From the NCBI RefSeq assembly GCF_014652235.1, contig NZ_BMYK01000008.1, positions 124,001-188,000 on the forward strand: a stretch of 64,000 bases of DNA, given 5' to 3'. A model generated the notes under the pieces. That model was not told the origin of the DNA. It saw only the letters and a list, made by a program, of their open reading frames with translations, and ran no database searches. The position numbers and the translations under genes are program-made. Every line of letters starts with the position of its first letter. Positions within the stretch are counted from its first letter, which is position 1. The DNA is from Pseudorhodoferax aquiterrae (GTDB lineage: Bacteria; Pseudomonadota; Gammaproteobacteria; Burkholderiales; Burkholderiaceae_C). Of the stretch, positions 20,453 to 33,054 are shown piece by piece.

Positions 20453-20479
20453 ACGCGCCATCTGCTAGCCTCGGCCTCC

Positions 20480-21169
20480 ATGCGAATCCTGCTGGTTGAA
20501 GACGACGCCGTGCTGCGCGAGGTCATGGCGCGCAGCCTGGAGCACGCGGGCCACCGCGTCGACCCGGCCGAGAGCGTGGAGGACGCCGCCCACCTGTGGC
20601 GCGTGCAGCCCTTCGACGCCGTGCTGCTCGACCTGAACCTGCCGCAGCATGCGCGCGCCGGCAGCACCATGGGCTCGGGGCTGGCGGTGCTGCGCGAGGC
20701 GCGCGCGCGGGGCGACCGCACGCCGGTGCTGGTGCTCACGGCGCGCAACCGCACCGAAGAGCGCATCGCCGGCCTGGACGCCGGCGCGGACGACTACCTG
20801 GGCAAGCCCTTCGACCTGGCCGAGGTCGAGGCCCGGCTGCGCGCACTGGTGCGCCGCGCCATCGGCACCGACGACGTGGCCACGCTGGGCCGGCTGCAGC
20901 TGGACCGGCGCGCGCGCCGCTTCAGCGTGGGCGACGCGCCACTGGACCTGCCCGCGCGCGAGTTCGAGGTGCTGTGGGAACTCATGAGCCCGCCCGGCCA
21001 CGCCGTGCACAAGCGCACGCTGTCGGACAAGCTCTCGGGCTTCGACGACGCACTGGGCGACAACGCGCTGGAGGCCTTCATCTCGCGCCTGCGCAAGAAG
21101 CTCGTCGGCAGCGGCGCGGCCATCCGCACGCTGCGCGGCATCGGCTATCTGCTGGAGCCCGAGGCTTGA
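20480..21169 (+). CDS. OmpR-family response regulator (TctD/QseB-like)
   Basis: A 229-residue receiver plus winged-helix regulator. The phospho-acceptor is Asp51 in LLDLNLP, with the acidic pair DD at 8-9 and Lys in GKPFDLAE. A winged-helix DNA-binding domain fills about 135-225. A small insertion (HARAGSTMGSG) follows the phosphorylation loop. It lies in the same operon as tctBA and its partner kinase starts 2 bp after its stop, so it probably controls tctBA in response to a carboxylate. Confidence 0.88.
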   Translation: MRILLVEDDAVLREVMARSLEHAGHRVDPAESVEDAAHLWRVQPFDAVLLDLNLPQHARAGSTMGSGLAVLREARARGDRTPVLVLTARNRTEERIAGLDAGADDYLGKPFDLAEVEARLRALVRRAIGTDDVATLGRLQLDRRARRFSVGDAPLDLPAREFEVLWELMSPPGHAVHKRTLSDKLSGFDDALGDNALEAFISRLRKKLVGSGAAIRTLRGIGYLLEPEA

Positions 21170-21171
21170 GC

Positions 21172-22563
21172 ATGGGCGCCGCGGCTGCGCCCTCGTTGCG
21201 CGTCCGCATGCTGCAGCACGTGATGCTGCCGCTGGTGCTGATCTGGCTGATCGGCACCGTCGCCACGCTGGGCGTGGCCAGTTATTTCACCGAGCAGGCC
21301 TTCGACCGCGCGCTGCTCGACGACGCCTACTCCATCGCCTCGCAGGTCGGCCCCGCGCCCGACGGCCAGGTGGTGCTGCACCTGACCAGCAGCGAGCTCA
21401 CGGCCGCACTGTTCGACCAGGCCGAAGCCGTGTACTTCAGCGTGCTGCGGCCCGACGGCACGCGCCTGGCCGGCGAGCCGCTGCCACCCATGCCGTTGCC
21501 GGCCCAGGCCGAAGGCCATGTCTATGGCAACACCGCCTACAAGGACCAGCCCGTGCGCGCCGTGGTGTTGCGCCACACCGTGGACGGCGCCGACTACCAC
21601 GTCGTGATGGCCCACACCACGCGCATCCGCGGCGCCCTGGTGCAGCGCCTGCTGGTGTTCGGCGCGCTGCCCTTGCTGGTGCTGCTGGGCATGCTCGCCA
21701 TCTGGCTATGGCGCGGCATCCAGCGCGACCTGGCACCGCTGAGCCAGCTGCAGGCCGCGCTTGCGCACCGCCATGCGCAGGATCTCTCGCCCGTGCCGCT
21801 GTCCCCGTCCACGCAGGAGATCGACGAGGTCGGCCAGGCCGTCAACGCCTTGTTCGAGCGCCTGGGCCGCAACGTGCGTGCCCAGCGCGAGTTCGCGGGC
21901 AACGTGGCGCACGAATTGCGCACGCCGCTGGCCGGCATCCGCGCGCTGGCCGACTACGGCCTGGCCCACCCGGGCACCGCGGTCTCGCGCCAGCAGCTGC
22001 AGCAGATCGCCAGCAGCGCCGAGCGCGCCGGCCGGCTCGTCAACCAGCTGCTGGACCTGGCCCTGGCCGACGAGGGCGAGCTCGTGCTCCAGCGCGAACG
22101 CCTGGCGCTGGGCCCGCTCGTGGGCCAGACCATCGTGCGCCACCTGGACAAGGCCGACGCGCGCGGCGTGGACCTGGGCGCGCGCGGCCTGGACGAGGCC
22201 GGCGAGGACGACTTCACGGTCTGGGCCGATGCCGCGCTCGTCGAAGGCATCCTGGACAACCTGGTCGACAACGCGCTGCGCTACGGCGGCCGCACGCTGA
22301 CCATCGCGTTGCACGACACGCCCGCGCGCGATGCCTGCGTGCTGGCCGTCATCGACGACGGTCCCGGCATCCCGGCTTCGGCACGCCAAGCCTTGATGCA
22401 GCGCTGGGCCCAGGGCCGCGACGGCGAGAAGCTGGGCCAGGGCGCGGGGCTGGGCCTGTCCATCGTGGCGCGCTATGCGCAGCTGCTGGGCTCCGAACTG
22501 CGGCTGGACAGCGGCGAGGACGGCCGCGGCCTGCATGCCAGTGTGACCTTGCCGCGCGCCTGA
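21172..22563 (+). CDS. Sensor histidine kinase (TctE-like)
   Basis: A 463-residue inner-membrane kinase with helix 1 (about 14-36), a periplasmic domain of about 120 residues resembling the TctE/2CSK sensor, helix 2 (about 160-183), HAMP, a HisKA domain with His247 in NVAHELRTP, and HATPase with N box DNLVDNALRYG and G boxes DDGPGIP and GAGLGLS. The neighbourhood predicts that it senses the substrate of TctBA and phosphorylates the regulator encoded just upstream. Confidence 0.9.
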   Translation: MGAAAAPSLRVRMLQHVMLPLVLIWLIGTVATLGVASYFTEQAFDRALLDDAYSIASQVGPAPDGQVVLHLTSSELTAALFDQAEAVYFSVLRPDGTRLAGEPLPPMPLPAQAEGHVYGNTAYKDQPVRAVVLRHTVDGADYHVVMAHTTRIRGALVQRLLVFGALPLLVLLGMLAIWLWRGIQRDLAPLSQLQAALAHRHAQDLSPVPLSPSTQEIDEVGQAVNALFERLGRNVRAQREFAGNVAHELRTPLAGIRALADYGLAHPGTAVSRQQLQQIASSAERAGRLVNQLLDLALADEGELVLQRERLALGPLVGQTIVRHLDKADARGVDLGARGLDEAGEDDFTVWADAALVEGILDNLVDNALRYGGRTLTIALHDTPARDACVLAVIDDGPGIPASARQALMQRWAQGRDGEKLGQGAGLGLSIVARYAQLLGSELRLDSGEDGRGLHASVTLPRA

Positions 22564-22775
22564 GCCGGCGGGCAGCGCAGGGCCGCATTGCCCGCATGTA
22601 GGACCCGGCGTGACGGCCGGTTACAAATGGCCGCCGAATGGACTGCCTGCGCGGCTGCCCAGCGGCCGCATGCGCCTACATTCGGCCGCGCACATCGCCA
22701 CGCACCCCAGCCATGCGGGACCGCGTGCCTTCCCCTCAACGACGGAAAGACCCTCTCGACCATGACGGAGACTGC

Positions 22776-24386
22776 ATGAACGCCCTGAAGAACCTCAAAC
22801 TCGGCACGCGCCTGGCCTTCGGCTTCGGCCTGGTGGTGGTGTTGCTGGTGGGCGTCGCCGTCCTCGGGCTGGTGTCCATGGCCCAGGTCCAGGACCGGCT
22901 GGACGACATCGTGTCGGTCAACAACAAGGCGTCCAGCCTGGCCGGCGCCATGCGCGGCGCCGTGAGCCAGGTGGCGCAGCGCAGCCGCGACATCGTGCTG
23001 TACGACGGCGTGCGCAAGCGCGTCGCCATCGAGGGCATCACCCAGGCCCGCCAGCGCTACGAGGCGGCCGAGAAGGAACTGGCCGTGATGTTCGAGCGGC
23101 CGGACACCTCGGAACACGAGAAGGAACTCTTCGCCAAGGTCGCCAAGCTCAAGACCGCGGCCGCGCCGCTCGTCAGCAAGGTGGTCGAACTGGGCCGCAC
23201 GGACATGACCGACGAGGCGGCCCGCTTCCTCGGCACCCAGGTCGATGGGCCGATGCAGGCCTGGTATGAGGCGCTGGGCGAGCTGTCCGACTCCGAGGAG
23301 AAAGCCAACAACGACGCGGCGGAAGAGGCGCAGACGGCCTACGCCCGTGCCCGCACGCTGATGCTGGCGCTGTGCGCCGCGGGCGTGGCGCTGGGCCTCG
23401 TCGCGGCCTGGTGGATCACGCGCAGCATCACGGTGCCGATCTCCGAAGCCGTGCGCATCGCCCGGACCGTCTCGGCTGGCGACCTGACCTCGCGCATCGA
23501 GGTCCGCGGCAAGGACGAAACCGGCCAGCTGCTGGCCGCACTGCGCGACATGAACGACAACCTGATCCGCGTCGTCTCCACCGTGCGCCACAGCAGCGAT
23601 TCGATCGCCACCGGCGCCGGCGAGATCGCGGCGGGCAACCAGGACCTGAGCCAGCGCACCGAGGAGCAGGCCAGCAATTTGCAGCAGACCGCGGCCTCGA
23701 TGGAGCAGATCGGCTCCACCGTGCAGTCCAACGCCGAGACGGCGCGCCAGGCTGCGCAGCTGGCCACCGCGGCCGCGGCGGCGGCCGAGCAAGGCGGCGC
23801 CGTGGTCGGCCAGGTGGTCGGCACCATGGACGCCATCTCGGGCGGCTCGCGCAAGGTCAGCGAGATCATCGGCCTGATCGACGGCATCGCCTTCCAGACC
23901 AACATCCTGGCGCTCAACGCCGCCGTGGAGGCGGCACGTGCGGGCGACCAGGGCCGCGGCTTCGCCGTCGTGGCCACCGAGGTGCGCAGCCTGGCCGGCC
24001 GTTCGGCCCAGGCCGCCAAGGAGATCAAGAGCCTGATCGGCGAGAGCGTGAAGATGGCCGAGGTCGGCACCACCCAGGCCGACGCGGCCGGTGCGGCCAT
24101 GGGTGACATCGTCAAGCAGGTCAAGCGCGTGGCCGACCTGATCGCCGAGATCAGCGCCGCCAGCCACGAGCAGACCACCGGCATCGGCCAGGTCAGCGGT
24201 GCGGTGAACCAGCTCGACCAGGTCACGCAGCAGAACGCCGCGCTGGTCGAGCAGTCCGCCGCGGCGGCCGACAGCCTGAACGCCCAGGTCGGGCGCATGG
24301 TGGATGCGGTCGGCGTGTTCCAGCTTCCCGCCGACGCTGCGGCTGCCGTGCAGCAGCCGGCGCAGCGCGCCCTCGCCGCGACCTGA
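22776..24386 (+). CDS. Methyl-accepting chemotaxis protein
   Basis: A 536-residue Tar/Tsr-type chemoreceptor. An N-terminal helix (about 11-33) is followed by a periplasmic four-helix bundle (about 35-190), a second helix (about 193-213), HAMP, and a signalling domain with the highly conserved hairpin tip ([20 protein letters not shown] region near residue 375). The ATG at 22776 follows a GGAG and gives the usual start. It ends 6 bp from the convergent xerD stop codon. The 212-bp gap upstream (22564-22775) contains no gene that I can support. Confidence 0.95.
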   Translation: MNALKNLKLGTRLAFGFGLVVVLLVGVAVLGLVSMAQVQDRLDDIVSVNNKASSLAGAMRGAVSQVAQRSRDIVLYDGVRKRVAIEGITQARQRYEAAEKELAVMFERPDTSEHEKELFAKVAKLKTAAAPLVSKVVELGRTDMTDEAARFLGTQVDGPMQAWYEALGELSDSEEKANNDAAEEAQTAYARARTLMLALCAAGVALGLVAAWWITRSITVPISEAVRIARTVSAGDLTSRIEVRGKDETGQLLAALRDMNDNLIRVVSTVRHSSDSIATGAGEIAAGNQDLSQRTEEQASNLQQTAASMEQIGSTVQSNAETARQAAQLATAAAAAAEQGGAVVGQVVGTMDAISGGSRKVSEIIGLIDGIAFQTNILALNAAVEAARAGDQGRGFAVVATEVRSLAGRSAQAAKEIKSLIGESVKMAEVGTTQADAAGAAMGDIVKQVKRVADLIAEISAASHEQTTGIGQVSGAVNQLDQVTQQNAALVEQSAAAADSLNAQVGRMVDAVGVFQLPADAAAAVQQPAQRALAAT

Positions 24387-24392
24387 GGTCGC

Positions 24393-25319
24393 TCAGCCGC
24401 GCGGGTGGTGCCGCGCGTGCAGCGCGTGCAGCCGCTCGCGCGCCACGTGGGTGTAGATCGTGGTGGTGGAGATGTCGGCGTGGCCCAGCAGCATCTGCAC
24501 CGCGCGCAGGTCGGCGCCGTGGTTCAGCAGGTGCGTGGCGAAGGCATGGCGCAGCGTGTGGGGCGACGGTGCCACCGTGATGCCCGCGGCCAGCGCATGG
24601 CGCTTGACCAGGCCCCAGAACATCACGCGGGACATGGCGCTGCCGGCCTGGGCGCCGCGCGTGGTCACGAAGAGGTCTTCGCTCTGGCGTCCATCCAGCA
24701 GCGCTGGCCGCGCCTCCTCGAGGTAGCGCTCCAGCCACTCCTGCGCCACTTCGCCGAACGGCACCAGCCGCTCCTTGTTGCCCTTGCCGGTCACGCGCAG
24801 CACACCTTCGTTGAGGCCGATCTGAAAGGTCTTGAGGCCCACGAGTTCGCTCACCCGCAGACCGCTCGCGTAGAGCAGCTCGAGCATGGCGCGGTCGCGC
24901 ACGCCCAGCGGCGTCTGCACGTCGGGCGCGGCCAGCAAGGCCTCGACCTGGGCCTCGCTCATGGTCTTGGGCACGCGCAGCGGCTGGCGCGCGGACTGCA
25001 GCTTGAGCGTGGGATCGGTCTGCACCGCACGCTCGCGCAGGGCCCAGCGGAAGTAGCGTTTGAAGACGGTGAGCCGGCGGTTCGCCGTGGTGGCCTTGGT
25101 GCCCGCGTGGCGGGCCGCGAAGTAGGCCTGCAGGTCGCTCTCGCGCGTGGCGTCCAGCGCACTGCCGCGGCCGGCCAGCCATTGCGCATAGAGTGCCAGG
25201 TCGCGCCGGTAGGCGGCCAGCGTGTTGCGCGCGAGGCCCTGCTCCAGCCAGAGCGCATCGACGAAGGCGTCGATGCGGGCCTGGCTCTGGTTCAGCACCG
25301 CCGAGGGCGGCGCGCTCAC
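24393..25319 (-). CDS. xerD: Tyrosine recombinase XerD
   Basis: A 308-residue site-specific recombinase that, with XerC, resolves chromosome dimers at dif under FtsK control. An N-terminal SAM-like core-binding domain (about 8-95) precedes the catalytic domain. The catalytic set is present: Arg in ASGLRVSE, Lys in GKGNKER, His-x-x-Arg in HTLRHAF, the second His in LLGHADIS, and the Tyr nucleophile in TTIYTHV. Its start overlaps the 3' end of the Bug gene on the same strand by 4 bp. XerD rather than XerC is judged from overall sequence; it is not an integrase of a mobile element, since no att-like repeats or phage genes accompany it. Confidence 0.9.
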   Translation of the reverse strand: MSAPPSAVLNQSQARIDAFVDALWLEQGLARNTLAAYRRDLALYAQWLAGRGSALDATRESDLQAYFAARHAGTKATTANRRLTVFKRYFRWALRERAVQTDPTLKLQSARQPLRVPKTMSEAQVEALLAAPDVQTPLGVRDRAMLELLYASGLRVSELVGLKTFQIGLNEGVLRVTGKGNKERLVPFGEVAQEWLERYLEEARPALLDGRQSEDLFVTTRGAQAGSAMSRVMFWGLVKRHALAAGITVAPSPHTLRHAFATHLLNHGADLRAVQMLLGHADISTTTIYTHVARERLHALHARHHPRG

Positions 25320-26278
25320 TCCAGCGTCAGCTTGGAGGTTTCCACGACCTTCTTGTAGACGTCGAACTCGGCCTTGATCTGCGCCGCGAACTCCTCGGGC
25401 GAGTTGCCGATGATCAGCGAGCCCGTGTCCTCGATGCGCTTGCGCACGGCCGGGTCTTCCAGCGCCTTGCGCACGCCGGCGTTGATCTTGTCCACCACTT
25501 CCTTGGGCAGGCCCTTGGGACCGACGATGCCGTAGTAGGCCATGCGGTTCACGGGCTCCAGGCCGACTTCCTTGAACGTGGGCACGTCGGGCAGCGCAGC
25601 CACGCGCTGCGGCGCCGCCACGACGATGGGCACCAGCCGCTTGCTCTGCACGAAGGGCAGCGTGGACGGCAGGTTGTCGAAGATCATGGGCACCTGGCCG
25701 GCGACGGTGTCGTTCAGCGCCGGGCCCGCGCCGCGGTAGGGAATGTGCGTGACGAACACGCCCGCCATGTTCTTGTACAGTTCCATCTGCAGGTGGCCGA
25801 TGCCGCCCGTGCCGGAGGAGGAGTACGAGTACTTGCCCGGCGACTTCTTGAGCTCGGCCACATAGGCCTTGTAGTCCTTGGCCGGGAACGAGGGATTCAC
25901 CGCGATGATGTTGGGCGTGGCCGCAATGTTGATGATGGGCGTGAAGTCCGTCAGCGGGTTGTACGGCGTCTTCGGGTTGATGGCCGGGTTGGCCGCCGTG
26001 GTCGACACCGTGGCCACGCCCAGCGAGTAGCCATCGGCCGGCGAACGCGCCGTCTCGGAGGCACCGATGATGCCGCCGCCGCCGCTCTTGTTGTCCACCA
26101 CGACGGGCTGGCCCAGCGCCTTGCCCAGCGGGTCGGCGATGACGCGCGCGATGATGTCCGTGGTGCCGCCCGGCGCGAACGGCACGACCAGCTTGACCGG
26201 CTTGTTCGGATAGGACTGGGCGAAGGCTGAGCTGGCGGCGGCCAGCAGGGCCAGGGTGAAAACGGAACGGCGTTGCAT
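25316..26278 (-). CDS. Bug-family (TctC-like) periplasmic solute-binding receptor
   Basis: A 320-residue tripartite tricarboxylate transporter receptor. It has an N-terminal Sec signal ([21 protein letters not shown], cut after SAFA) and then the family's [16 protein letters not shown] and [13 protein letters not shown] stretches that build the ligand loops. Bug receptors bind carboxylates or amides and deliver them to TctAB permeases or work as sensors. It is transcribed away from tctBA and may pair with that permease in trans. The ATG at 26278 begins the signal peptide. Confidence 0.93.
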   Translation of the reverse strand: MQRRSVFTLALLAAASSAFAQSYPNKPVKLVVPFAPGGTTDIIARVIADPLGKALGQPVVVDNKSGGGGIIGASETARSPADGYSLGVATVSTTAANPAINPKTPYNPLTDFTPIINIAATPNIIAVNPSFPAKDYKAYVAELKKSPGKYSYSSSGTGGIGHLQMELYKNMAGVFVTHIPYRGAGPALNDTVAGQVPMIFDNLPSTLPFVQSKRLVPIVVAAPQRVAALPDVPTFKEVGLEPVNRMAYYGIVGPKGLPKEVVDKINAGVRKALEDPAVRKRIEDTGSLIIGNSPEEFAAQIKAEFDVYKKVVETSKLTLE

Positions 26279-26316
26279 CGGGGAAGTTCTCCGCTGAGGG
26301 TGGATCGGTGGCAGGT

Positions 26317-26348
26317 GGCCGGCTCGTGGCCGGCCCCGAAAAATTATA
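26317..26348 (-). promoter_or_regulatory. Putative promoter and leader hairpin of the Bug gene
   Basis: A perfect TATAAT on the minus strand (26343-26348) lies about 65 bp ahead of the Bug start. The -35 is not recognisable. A 7-bp GC stem (26317-26323 with 26329-26335) follows at the expected start of transcription and would form a 5'-leader hairpin. Confidence 0.45.
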
Positions 26349-26439
26349 GGAGTCGCCCTGCGCCCGCCGCCCCCGGGCATGCCCTTGCGTGGCGCTGGTA
26401 TTCTCGGGTGCCGACCCGCGCCGCTGTGCGACCCGACCC

Positions 26440-27357
26440 GTGAACTACGCACAACTGCTGCTGCCCGATTTCTCGCTGATCCTGATCGGCTTCCTGTTGT
26501 GCCGCTACACGCCCATGAACCGCGAGGTCTGGGTCCAGGTCGAGAAGCTCGTCTACTACGTGCTGTTCCCGGTGCTGCTGTTCCAGTCGGTGCTGCGCTC
26601 GCGCATCGACTTCGTCGCCACCTCGGACCTGATCCTGGGCGGGCTGGCACTGGCCGCTTGCGGCATCGCGCTGTCCTACAGCCTGCCCTACTGGCCCGGC
26701 CTGGCGCGGTACGTGGAGCGGCGCGAGCACGCAGGTGCCGCGCAGATCGCGTTCCGCTTCAACTCCTTCATCGCGCTGCCGCTGGCCGAGCGGCTGGCCG
26801 GCGCGCCGGGCGCGCTGGCCATGGCCGTGCTGATCGCGGTCTGCGTGCCGATTTTCAACATCGCGGCCGTGTGGCCCATGGCGCGCGGCGCCAGCGCGAA
26901 CTTCGGGCGCGAGCTGCTGCGCAATCCGCTGATCGTGGCCACGGGCACCGGCCTGGCGGCCAACCTGGCGGGCCTGCGCATTCCGGAGTGGATCGAACCC
27001 ACGGCCACGCGCATCGGCGCGTCCTCGGTGGCCATGGGCCTGATGGCCGCCGGAGCCGGCATGCAGTTCGGGCCGCTCGCGCGGGCCAAGGCCCTGGGGC
27101 TGGGCCTGCTGGCCATCCGCCACCTGCTGCTGCCCGTCGTGGGCCTGGGCCTGGTGCTGCTGCTCAAGTTGCCGCCCGTGCAGGCCACGGTGCTGCTGAT
27201 CTTCTCGGCTCTGCCCACGGCCTCGAGCTGCTATGTGCTGGCCGCGCGCATGGGCTACAACGGGCCCTACGTGGCCGGGCTCGTCACGCTGTCCACGCTG
27301 GCCGGCATGATGAGCCTGCCCTATGCACTGGGCATCCTGCGGCCGCTGGCGCCTTGA
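26440..27357 (+). CDS. AEC-family (auxin efflux carrier-like) transporter
   Basis: A 305-residue membrane protein with about ten hydrophobic segments arranged as two five-helix repeats. It has the N-terminal [17 protein letters not shown] opening and the conserved C-terminal [13 protein letters not shown] region typical of bacterial AEC (malonate/auxin efflux carrier family) members. The GTG at 26440 is preferred because it starts just ahead of the first helix. Substrates in this family are small organic acids; none can be chosen here. It is divergent from the Bug gene and convergent with the acyl-CoA ligase (3 bp between stop codons). Confidence 0.85.
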   Translation: MNYAQLLLPDFSLILIGFLLCRYTPMNREVWVQVEKLVYYVLFPVLLFQSVLRSRIDFVATSDLILGGLALAACGIALSYSLPYWPGLARYVERREHAGAAQIAFRFNSFIALPLAERLAGAPGALAMAVLIAVCVPIFNIAAVWPMARGASANFGRELLRNPLIVATGTGLAANLAGLRIPEWIEPTATRIGASSVAMGLMAAGAGMQFGPLARAKALGLGLLAIRHLLLPVVGLGLVLLLKLPPVQATVLLIFSALPTASSCYVLAARMGYNGPYVAGLVTLSTLAGMMSLPYALGILRPLAP

Positions 27358-27360
27358 GCG

Positions 27361-29016
<1,656 letters not shown>

Positions 29017-29018
29017 GG

Positions 29019-30209
29019 TCAGGCGGTCTCGGAGAACAGCTCGCGGCCGATCAGCATGCGGCGGATCTCGCTCGTGCCCGCGCCGATCTCGTAGAGCTTG
29101 GCGTCGCGCCACAGCCGCTCGACCGGGAAATCCTTGGTGTAGCCCACGCCGCCCAGCGCCTGGATCGCCTCGCCGGCCATCCAGGTGGCCTTCTCGGCCG
29201 AGTAGAGGATGGCGCCGGCCGCATCCTTGCGGAAGCTGCGCGCATGGTCCTGCCGGTCGCAGGCCTTGCCCACGGCATAGACGTAAGCGCGCGTGGCCTG
29301 CCAGGTGCTGTACATGTCGGCGATCTTGCCCTGCATCAGCTGGAATTCGCCGATGCTCTGGCCGAACTGCTTGCGCTCGTGCACGTAGGGGATCACGGCG
29401 TCCATGCAGGCGGCCATGATGCCCAGCGGGCCGCCCGACAGCACGGCGCGCTCGTAGTCCAGCCCGCTCATGAGCACCTTGGCGCCCATGCCCTCGCCGC
29501 CCAGCACGTTCTCCTCGGGCACCTCGCAGTTGTCGAAGAACAGCGGGAAGGTGTTGGAACCGCGCATGCCCAGCTTGTCGAGCTTGGTGCCGGCCGAGAA
29601 GCCCTTGAAGCCCTTCTCGACGATGAAGGCCGTCATGCCGCGCGCGCCCATCTCGGGCTCGGTCTTGGCGTAGATCACCAGCGTGTCGGCATCGCCGCCG
29701 TTGGTGATCCACATCTTGCCGCCGTTGAGCACGTAGTAGCCGTCCTTCTTCTCGGCCTTGAGCTTCATGCTGACCACGTCGGAGCCGGCGCCCGGCTCGC
29801 TCATGGCCAGCGCGCCCACGTGCTCGCCGCTGACGAGCTTGGGCAAATACTTGGCCTTCTGCGCGGCGCTGCCGTTGCGGTGGATCTGGTTCACGCACAG
29901 GTTGGAGTGCGCGCCGTAGGACAGGCCCACCGACGCCGAGGCGCGCGAGACCTCCTCCATGGCCACGATGTGGGCCAGATAGCCCAGCTCGGTGCCGCCG
30001 TACTCCTCCTTGACCGTCATGCCGTGCAGGCCCAGGCTGCCGAGCTTGGCCCACAAGTCCTTGGGGAACTGGTTGTCGCGGTCGATGGCCGCCGCGCGTG
30101 GCGCGATCTCGGCGGCGCAGAAATCGGCGATCGCGTCGCGCAGGGAATCGATGGTCTCGCCCAGGTCGAAGTCGAGGCCGGGCAACTGAGAAGTGGGGGA
30201 AGCGGGCAT
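29019..30209 (-). CDS. ivd: Isovaleryl-CoA dehydrogenase
   Basis: A 396-residue acyl-CoA dehydrogenase that oxidises isovaleryl-CoA to 3-methylcrotonyl-CoA in leucine breakdown. The catalytic Glu is in [12 protein letters not shown], the position special to isovaleryl-CoA dehydrogenases, rather than at the C-terminal site of medium-chain enzymes, which here reads [11 protein letters not shown]. The FAD-binding middle domain with [10 protein letters not shown] is intact. It is the first gene of the operon with the acyl-CoA ligase. The usual methylcrotonyl-CoA carboxylase genes are not adjacent. An AraC-type regulator is encoded divergently 112 bp away. Confidence 0.9.
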   Translation of the reverse strand: MPASPTSQLPGLDFDLGETIDSLRDAIADFCAAEIAPRAAAIDRDNQFPKDLWAKLGSLGLHGMTVKEEYGGTELGYLAHIVAMEEVSRASASVGLSYGAHSNLCVNQIHRNGSAAQKAKYLPKLVSGEHVGALAMSEPGAGSDVVSMKLKAEKKDGYYVLNGGKMWITNGGDADTLVIYAKTEPEMGARGMTAFIVEKGFKGFSAGTKLDKLGMRGSNTFPLFFDNCEVPEENVLGGEGMGAKVLMSGLDYERAVLSGGPLGIMAACMDAVIPYVHERKQFGQSIGEFQLMQGKIADMYSTWQATRAYVYAVGKACDRQDHARSFRKDAAGAILYSAEKATWMAGEAIQALGGVGYTKDFPVERLWRDAKLYEIGAGTSEIRRMLIGRELFSETA

Positions 30210-30321
30210 GGGGGCAGTCTCCTGAAGGGGTTGCGGTCGCAGCGCGACAGCTTACGCCGGCCTGCCGGGCATTTGACGCCACAATGGTTGCAGATTGCGC
30301 CACGCTCCGCTTGCCGCCGCC

Positions 30322-31356
30322 ATGCCCTCCCCCCTCGCCTCGCCGCCCGCCCGCGCCGCCACACCGATGGCCTTCGTCCAAGCCATCGTGCAGGCCTATG
30401 CACGCTACGGCCGGGATCCCTCCGCGGCCCTGCGCGCGGCACAGATCGCGCCGCGCGAGCTGCAGCAAGGCGGCGCGCGCGTGACCGCCGCGCAGTTCGA
30501 GGCGCTCAACGCCCACGCCATGCAGGAACTGGACGACGAAGCCCTGGGCTGGTTCGGCCGGCGCCTGCCCTGGGGCAGTTACGGCATGCTGTGCCGTGCC
30601 TCGCTGACCTCGCCCAACCTCGGCGTGGCGCTGGCGCGCTGGTGCCGCCACCACCGGCTGCTGGTCGACGACGTGCTGCTGCACCTCGAGGTCGAGGGCG
30701 GCAGCGCGCGGCTGTGGATCGAGGAGCGGCGCGCGCTCGGGGCGCTGCGCGAGTTCTGCCTGGTGTCCTGTCTGCGCTTCGTGCACGGCTATGCGAGCTG
30801 GGCCATCGACTCGCGCGTCTCGCTGCAGGAGGCCAGCTTCCCCTTCCCCGCGCCCGACCATGCCGATGCCTACCCGCTGATGTTCGGCGGCGCGATCCGC
30901 TTCGGCGCGCGCGAGGCCGGGTACCGTTTCGACGCGGCCTATCTCGGCCTGCCGCTGGTGCGCGACGAGCGCGCGCTGCGCACCATGCTGCGGCGCGCCT
31001 TGCCGCTGACGGTGCTGCAGTACCGGCGCGACCGGCTGCTGGGCCAGCGCGTGCGCGAGCTGCTGCGCACGCGCAGCGACGCCGGCACGGCCGATGCGCT
31101 GGCCGGCCTGCTGCATGTGTCCACCCGCACGCTGCACCGCCAGCTGCAGGCCGAGGGCCTGTCGCTGCAGGGCCTCAAGGACCAGGTGCGCCACGAGCAG
31201 GCCGTGGAGCAGTTGCGCCGCACCCAGCGCTCGGTCAAGCAGATCGCGCTGTCCGTGGGCTTTCGTAACGAGAAGAGCTTCGCGCGCGCGTTCCGGCAAT
31301 GGACCGGCATGGCGCCGGGCGCGTTCCGGCAGGCACAGGCGCCCGCTCAGCCTTGA
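30322..31356 (+). CDS. AraC-family transcriptional regulator
   Basis: A 344-residue regulator with an N-terminal arabinose-binding-like (OruR/LiuR-type) ligand domain (about 15-215) and a C-terminal double helix-turn-helix (about 235-335), the second helix pair reading [22 protein letters not shown]. It is divergent from ivd and the acyl-CoA ligase, which makes it the likely controller of that operon. The ATG at 30322 is chosen; a TTG at 30295 is possible. Its stop codon overlaps the convergent queG stop by 10 bp. Confidence 0.85.
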   Translation: MPSPLASPPARAATPMAFVQAIVQAYARYGRDPSAALRAAQIAPRELQQGGARVTAAQFEALNAHAMQELDDEALGWFGRRLPWGSYGMLCRASLTSPNLGVALARWCRHHRLLVDDVLLHLEVEGGSARLWIEERRALGALREFCLVSCLRFVHGYASWAIDSRVSLQEASFPFPAPDHADAYPLMFGGAIRFGAREAGYRFDAAYLGLPLVRDERALRTMLRRALPLTVLQYRRDRLLGQRVRELLRTRSDAGTADALAGLLHVSTRTLHRQLQAEGLSLQGLKDQVRHEQAVEQLRRTQRSVKQIALSVGFRNEKSFARAFRQWTGMAPGAFRQAQAPAQP

Positions 31357-32441
31357 GCCAAAGCCCAGGCGACGTGTTCGCGCACGAGTGCGCTGGCGTG
31401 TTCTGCGCGCGTGTGCAACGCGGCGCGCAGCGGTGCCCGTTCCTCGGCCGGTACCTGCCGCAGCGCATTGCCCAGCGCCACCGCGATGTTGCGCAACCAG
31501 CGCGCGTGGCCGATGCGGCGGATCGCGCTGCCTTCGGTGCGGCGCAGGAACTCGTCCTCGCTCCAGCCGAACAGCGCGGCCAGCGTGCTGCCGGCCAGGC
31601 CCTCGCGTGCATCGAAGTCAGGCAGCGGCGAGCGCTGCGCGAACTTGTTCCAGGGGCAGGCCAGCTGGCAGTCGTCGCAACCGTAGATGCGGTTGGCCAG
31701 CAAGTGGCGCAGCGGCAGCGGAATCGGCCCTGGGTGTTCGATGGTCAGGTAGGAGATGCAGCGCCGCGCGTCCACGCGCTGCGGCCCGACGATGGCGCCC
31801 GTGGGGCAGATGGCGATGCAGGCCTGGCACTGGCCGCAGTGGGCGCTGACCGGCGCGCTCTGCGGCAGCGCGATGTCCAGGTAGATCTCGCCCAGGAAGA
31901 ACATGGAGCCGCCCTCGCGGTTCAGCACCAGCGTGTGCTTGCCGCGCCAGCCCTGGCCGCTGCGCGCGGCGAGTTCGGCCTCGAGCACGGGCGCTGAATC
32001 GGCGAACACGCGAAAGCCCAGCGGGCCCACTGCCTCGGCGATGCGCTCGGCCAGCTTCTGCAGCCGCGCGCGCAGCACCTTGTGGTAGTCGCGGCCCCGC
32101 GCATAGACCGAGACGATGGCCTCGCCGGGCCGCGCCAGCCGCGCGAGCTCGGCGGCCTGCCAGTCGTCCGGCGTGTCCTGCGGCAGGTAATCCATGCGCG
32201 CGGTCAGCACGCTGAGCGTGCCCTCCACGAGCTCGGCCGGGCGCGCCCGCTTCATGCCGTGGCGGGCCATGTAGTCCATCTCACCGTGGAAACCGGCCGC
32301 GAGCCAGGCCGCAAAACCCGGTTCGGCCGACGACAAATCCACAGGGGCGATGCCGATTTGGGAGAATCCGAGCGCGCTGGCCCATTCCCTGATACGGGAC
32401 ACCAGCCGGAGAGCATCGATCTGAACCACAGCAGCCGTCAC
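31347..32441 (-). CDS. queG: Epoxyqueuosine reductase QueG
   Basis: A 364-residue cobalamin- and iron-sulfur-dependent reductase making the last step of queuosine in tRNA. The catalytic Asp lies in GRDYHKVLR, and two 4Fe-4S clusters are bound by [15 protein letters not shown] and [15 protein letters not shown]-like C-terminal extension follows. No ATG is in a suitable place; GTG 32441 gives the usual N-terminus. The gene is divergent from tsaE with very little space, and queG-tsaE adjacency is common in betaproteobacteria. Confidence 0.92.
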   Translation of the reverse strand: MTAAVVQIDALRLVSRIREWASALGFSQIGIAPVDLSSAEPGFAAWLAAGFHGEMDYMARHGMKRARPAELVEGTLSVLTARMDYLPQDTPDDWQAAELARLARPGEAIVSVYARGRDYHKVLRARLQKLAERIAEAVGPLGFRVFADSAPVLEAELAARSGQGWRGKHTLVLNREGGSMFFLGEIYLDIALPQSAPVSAHCGQCQACIAICPTGAIVGPQRVDARRCISYLTIEHPGPIPLPLRHLLANRIYGCDDCQLACPWNKFAQRSPLPDFDAREGLAGSTLAALFGWSEDEFLRRTEGSAIRRIGHARWLRNIAVALGNALRQVPAEERAPLRAALHTRAEHASALVREHVAWALAQG

Positions 32442-32510
32442 CCGCCGATTGTAGAAACCGCACCCTCCCCAGCGGCTGGTGCGCAGACGTCCCCCCTCCC
32501 CGTCTCCCTG

Positions 32511-32975
32511 GTGTTGCACTGGCCCGACGAAGCCGCGACGGCCGCCTTCGCCGCGCGCCTGGCCGCGCAACCGGACACGCGGGAGGCCTTCGTCACGCTG
32601 CATGGCGACCTGGGCGCAGGCAAGACCACGCTGGTGCGCCATCTGCTGCGCGCGCTGGGCGTGCAAGGCCGCATCAAGAGCCCGACCTATGCCGTGGTGG
32701 AGCCACATGTGGTGGACGACCGCCAGCCCCCGCTGGCGATCTGGCACTTCGATTTCTACCGCTTCGACGATCCGCGCGAATGGGAAGACGCGGGCTTTCG
32801 CGACATCTTTGCCAGCCCCGGCCTCAAGCTGGCCGAATGGCCCGAGAAGGCCGGCGCGCTGCTGCCGCCAGCGGACCTCGCCATCACGATCACCGCACGG
32901 GCCGACGAGGGCCGCGACGTGCACGTCACGGCCCGCACGCCGCGCGGCCGCGGGCTCCTGGAGAACCTCAAATGA
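32511..32975 (+). CDS. tsaE: tRNA threonylcarbamoyladenosine biosynthesis ATPase TsaE
   Basis: A 154-residue P-loop ATPase required with TsaB and TsaD for the t6A37 modification. It carries Walker A GDLGAGKTTLVRH, the conserved SPTYAVVE, HFDFYRF and EWPEKA. The start is uncertain: GTG 32511 is the first regular start codon ahead of conserved sequence, but homologues often carry a short low-complexity extension, and about 20 further in-frame codons upstream (towards 32448) look protein-like. amiC follows after an inter-gene repeat, as in other bacteria where tsaE and amidase genes are paired. Confidence 0.9.
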   Translation: MLHWPDEAATAAFAARLAAQPDTREAFVTLHGDLGAGKTTLVRHLLRALGVQGRIKSPTYAVVEPHVVDDRQPPLAIWHFDFYRFDDPREWEDAGFRDIFASPGLKLAEWPEKAGALLPPADLAITITARADEGRDVHVTARTPRGRGLLENLK

Positions 32976-33054
32976 CCCCCACGCTCATCGCTGCGCGTAT
33001 CGCTGCCCCCCGAGGGGGCGCATCGGCGCCTTCGGGCCGCCGGGCGGCGCCGAC
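32976..33054 (+). repeat. Inter-gene GC repeat, copy before amiC
   Basis: 79 bp that fill the space between the tsaE stop and the amiC ATG. It contains a central C-run/G-run hairpin and a CGCCTTCGGG-type 3' part. It is about 82 % identical by eye to the equally long element before mutL. Confidence 0.8.

Noticed and set aside
24393-25319. xerD as a phage or transposon integrase
   Set aside because: Length, catalytic motifs and lack of phage genes, att repeats or excisionase fit housekeeping XerD.
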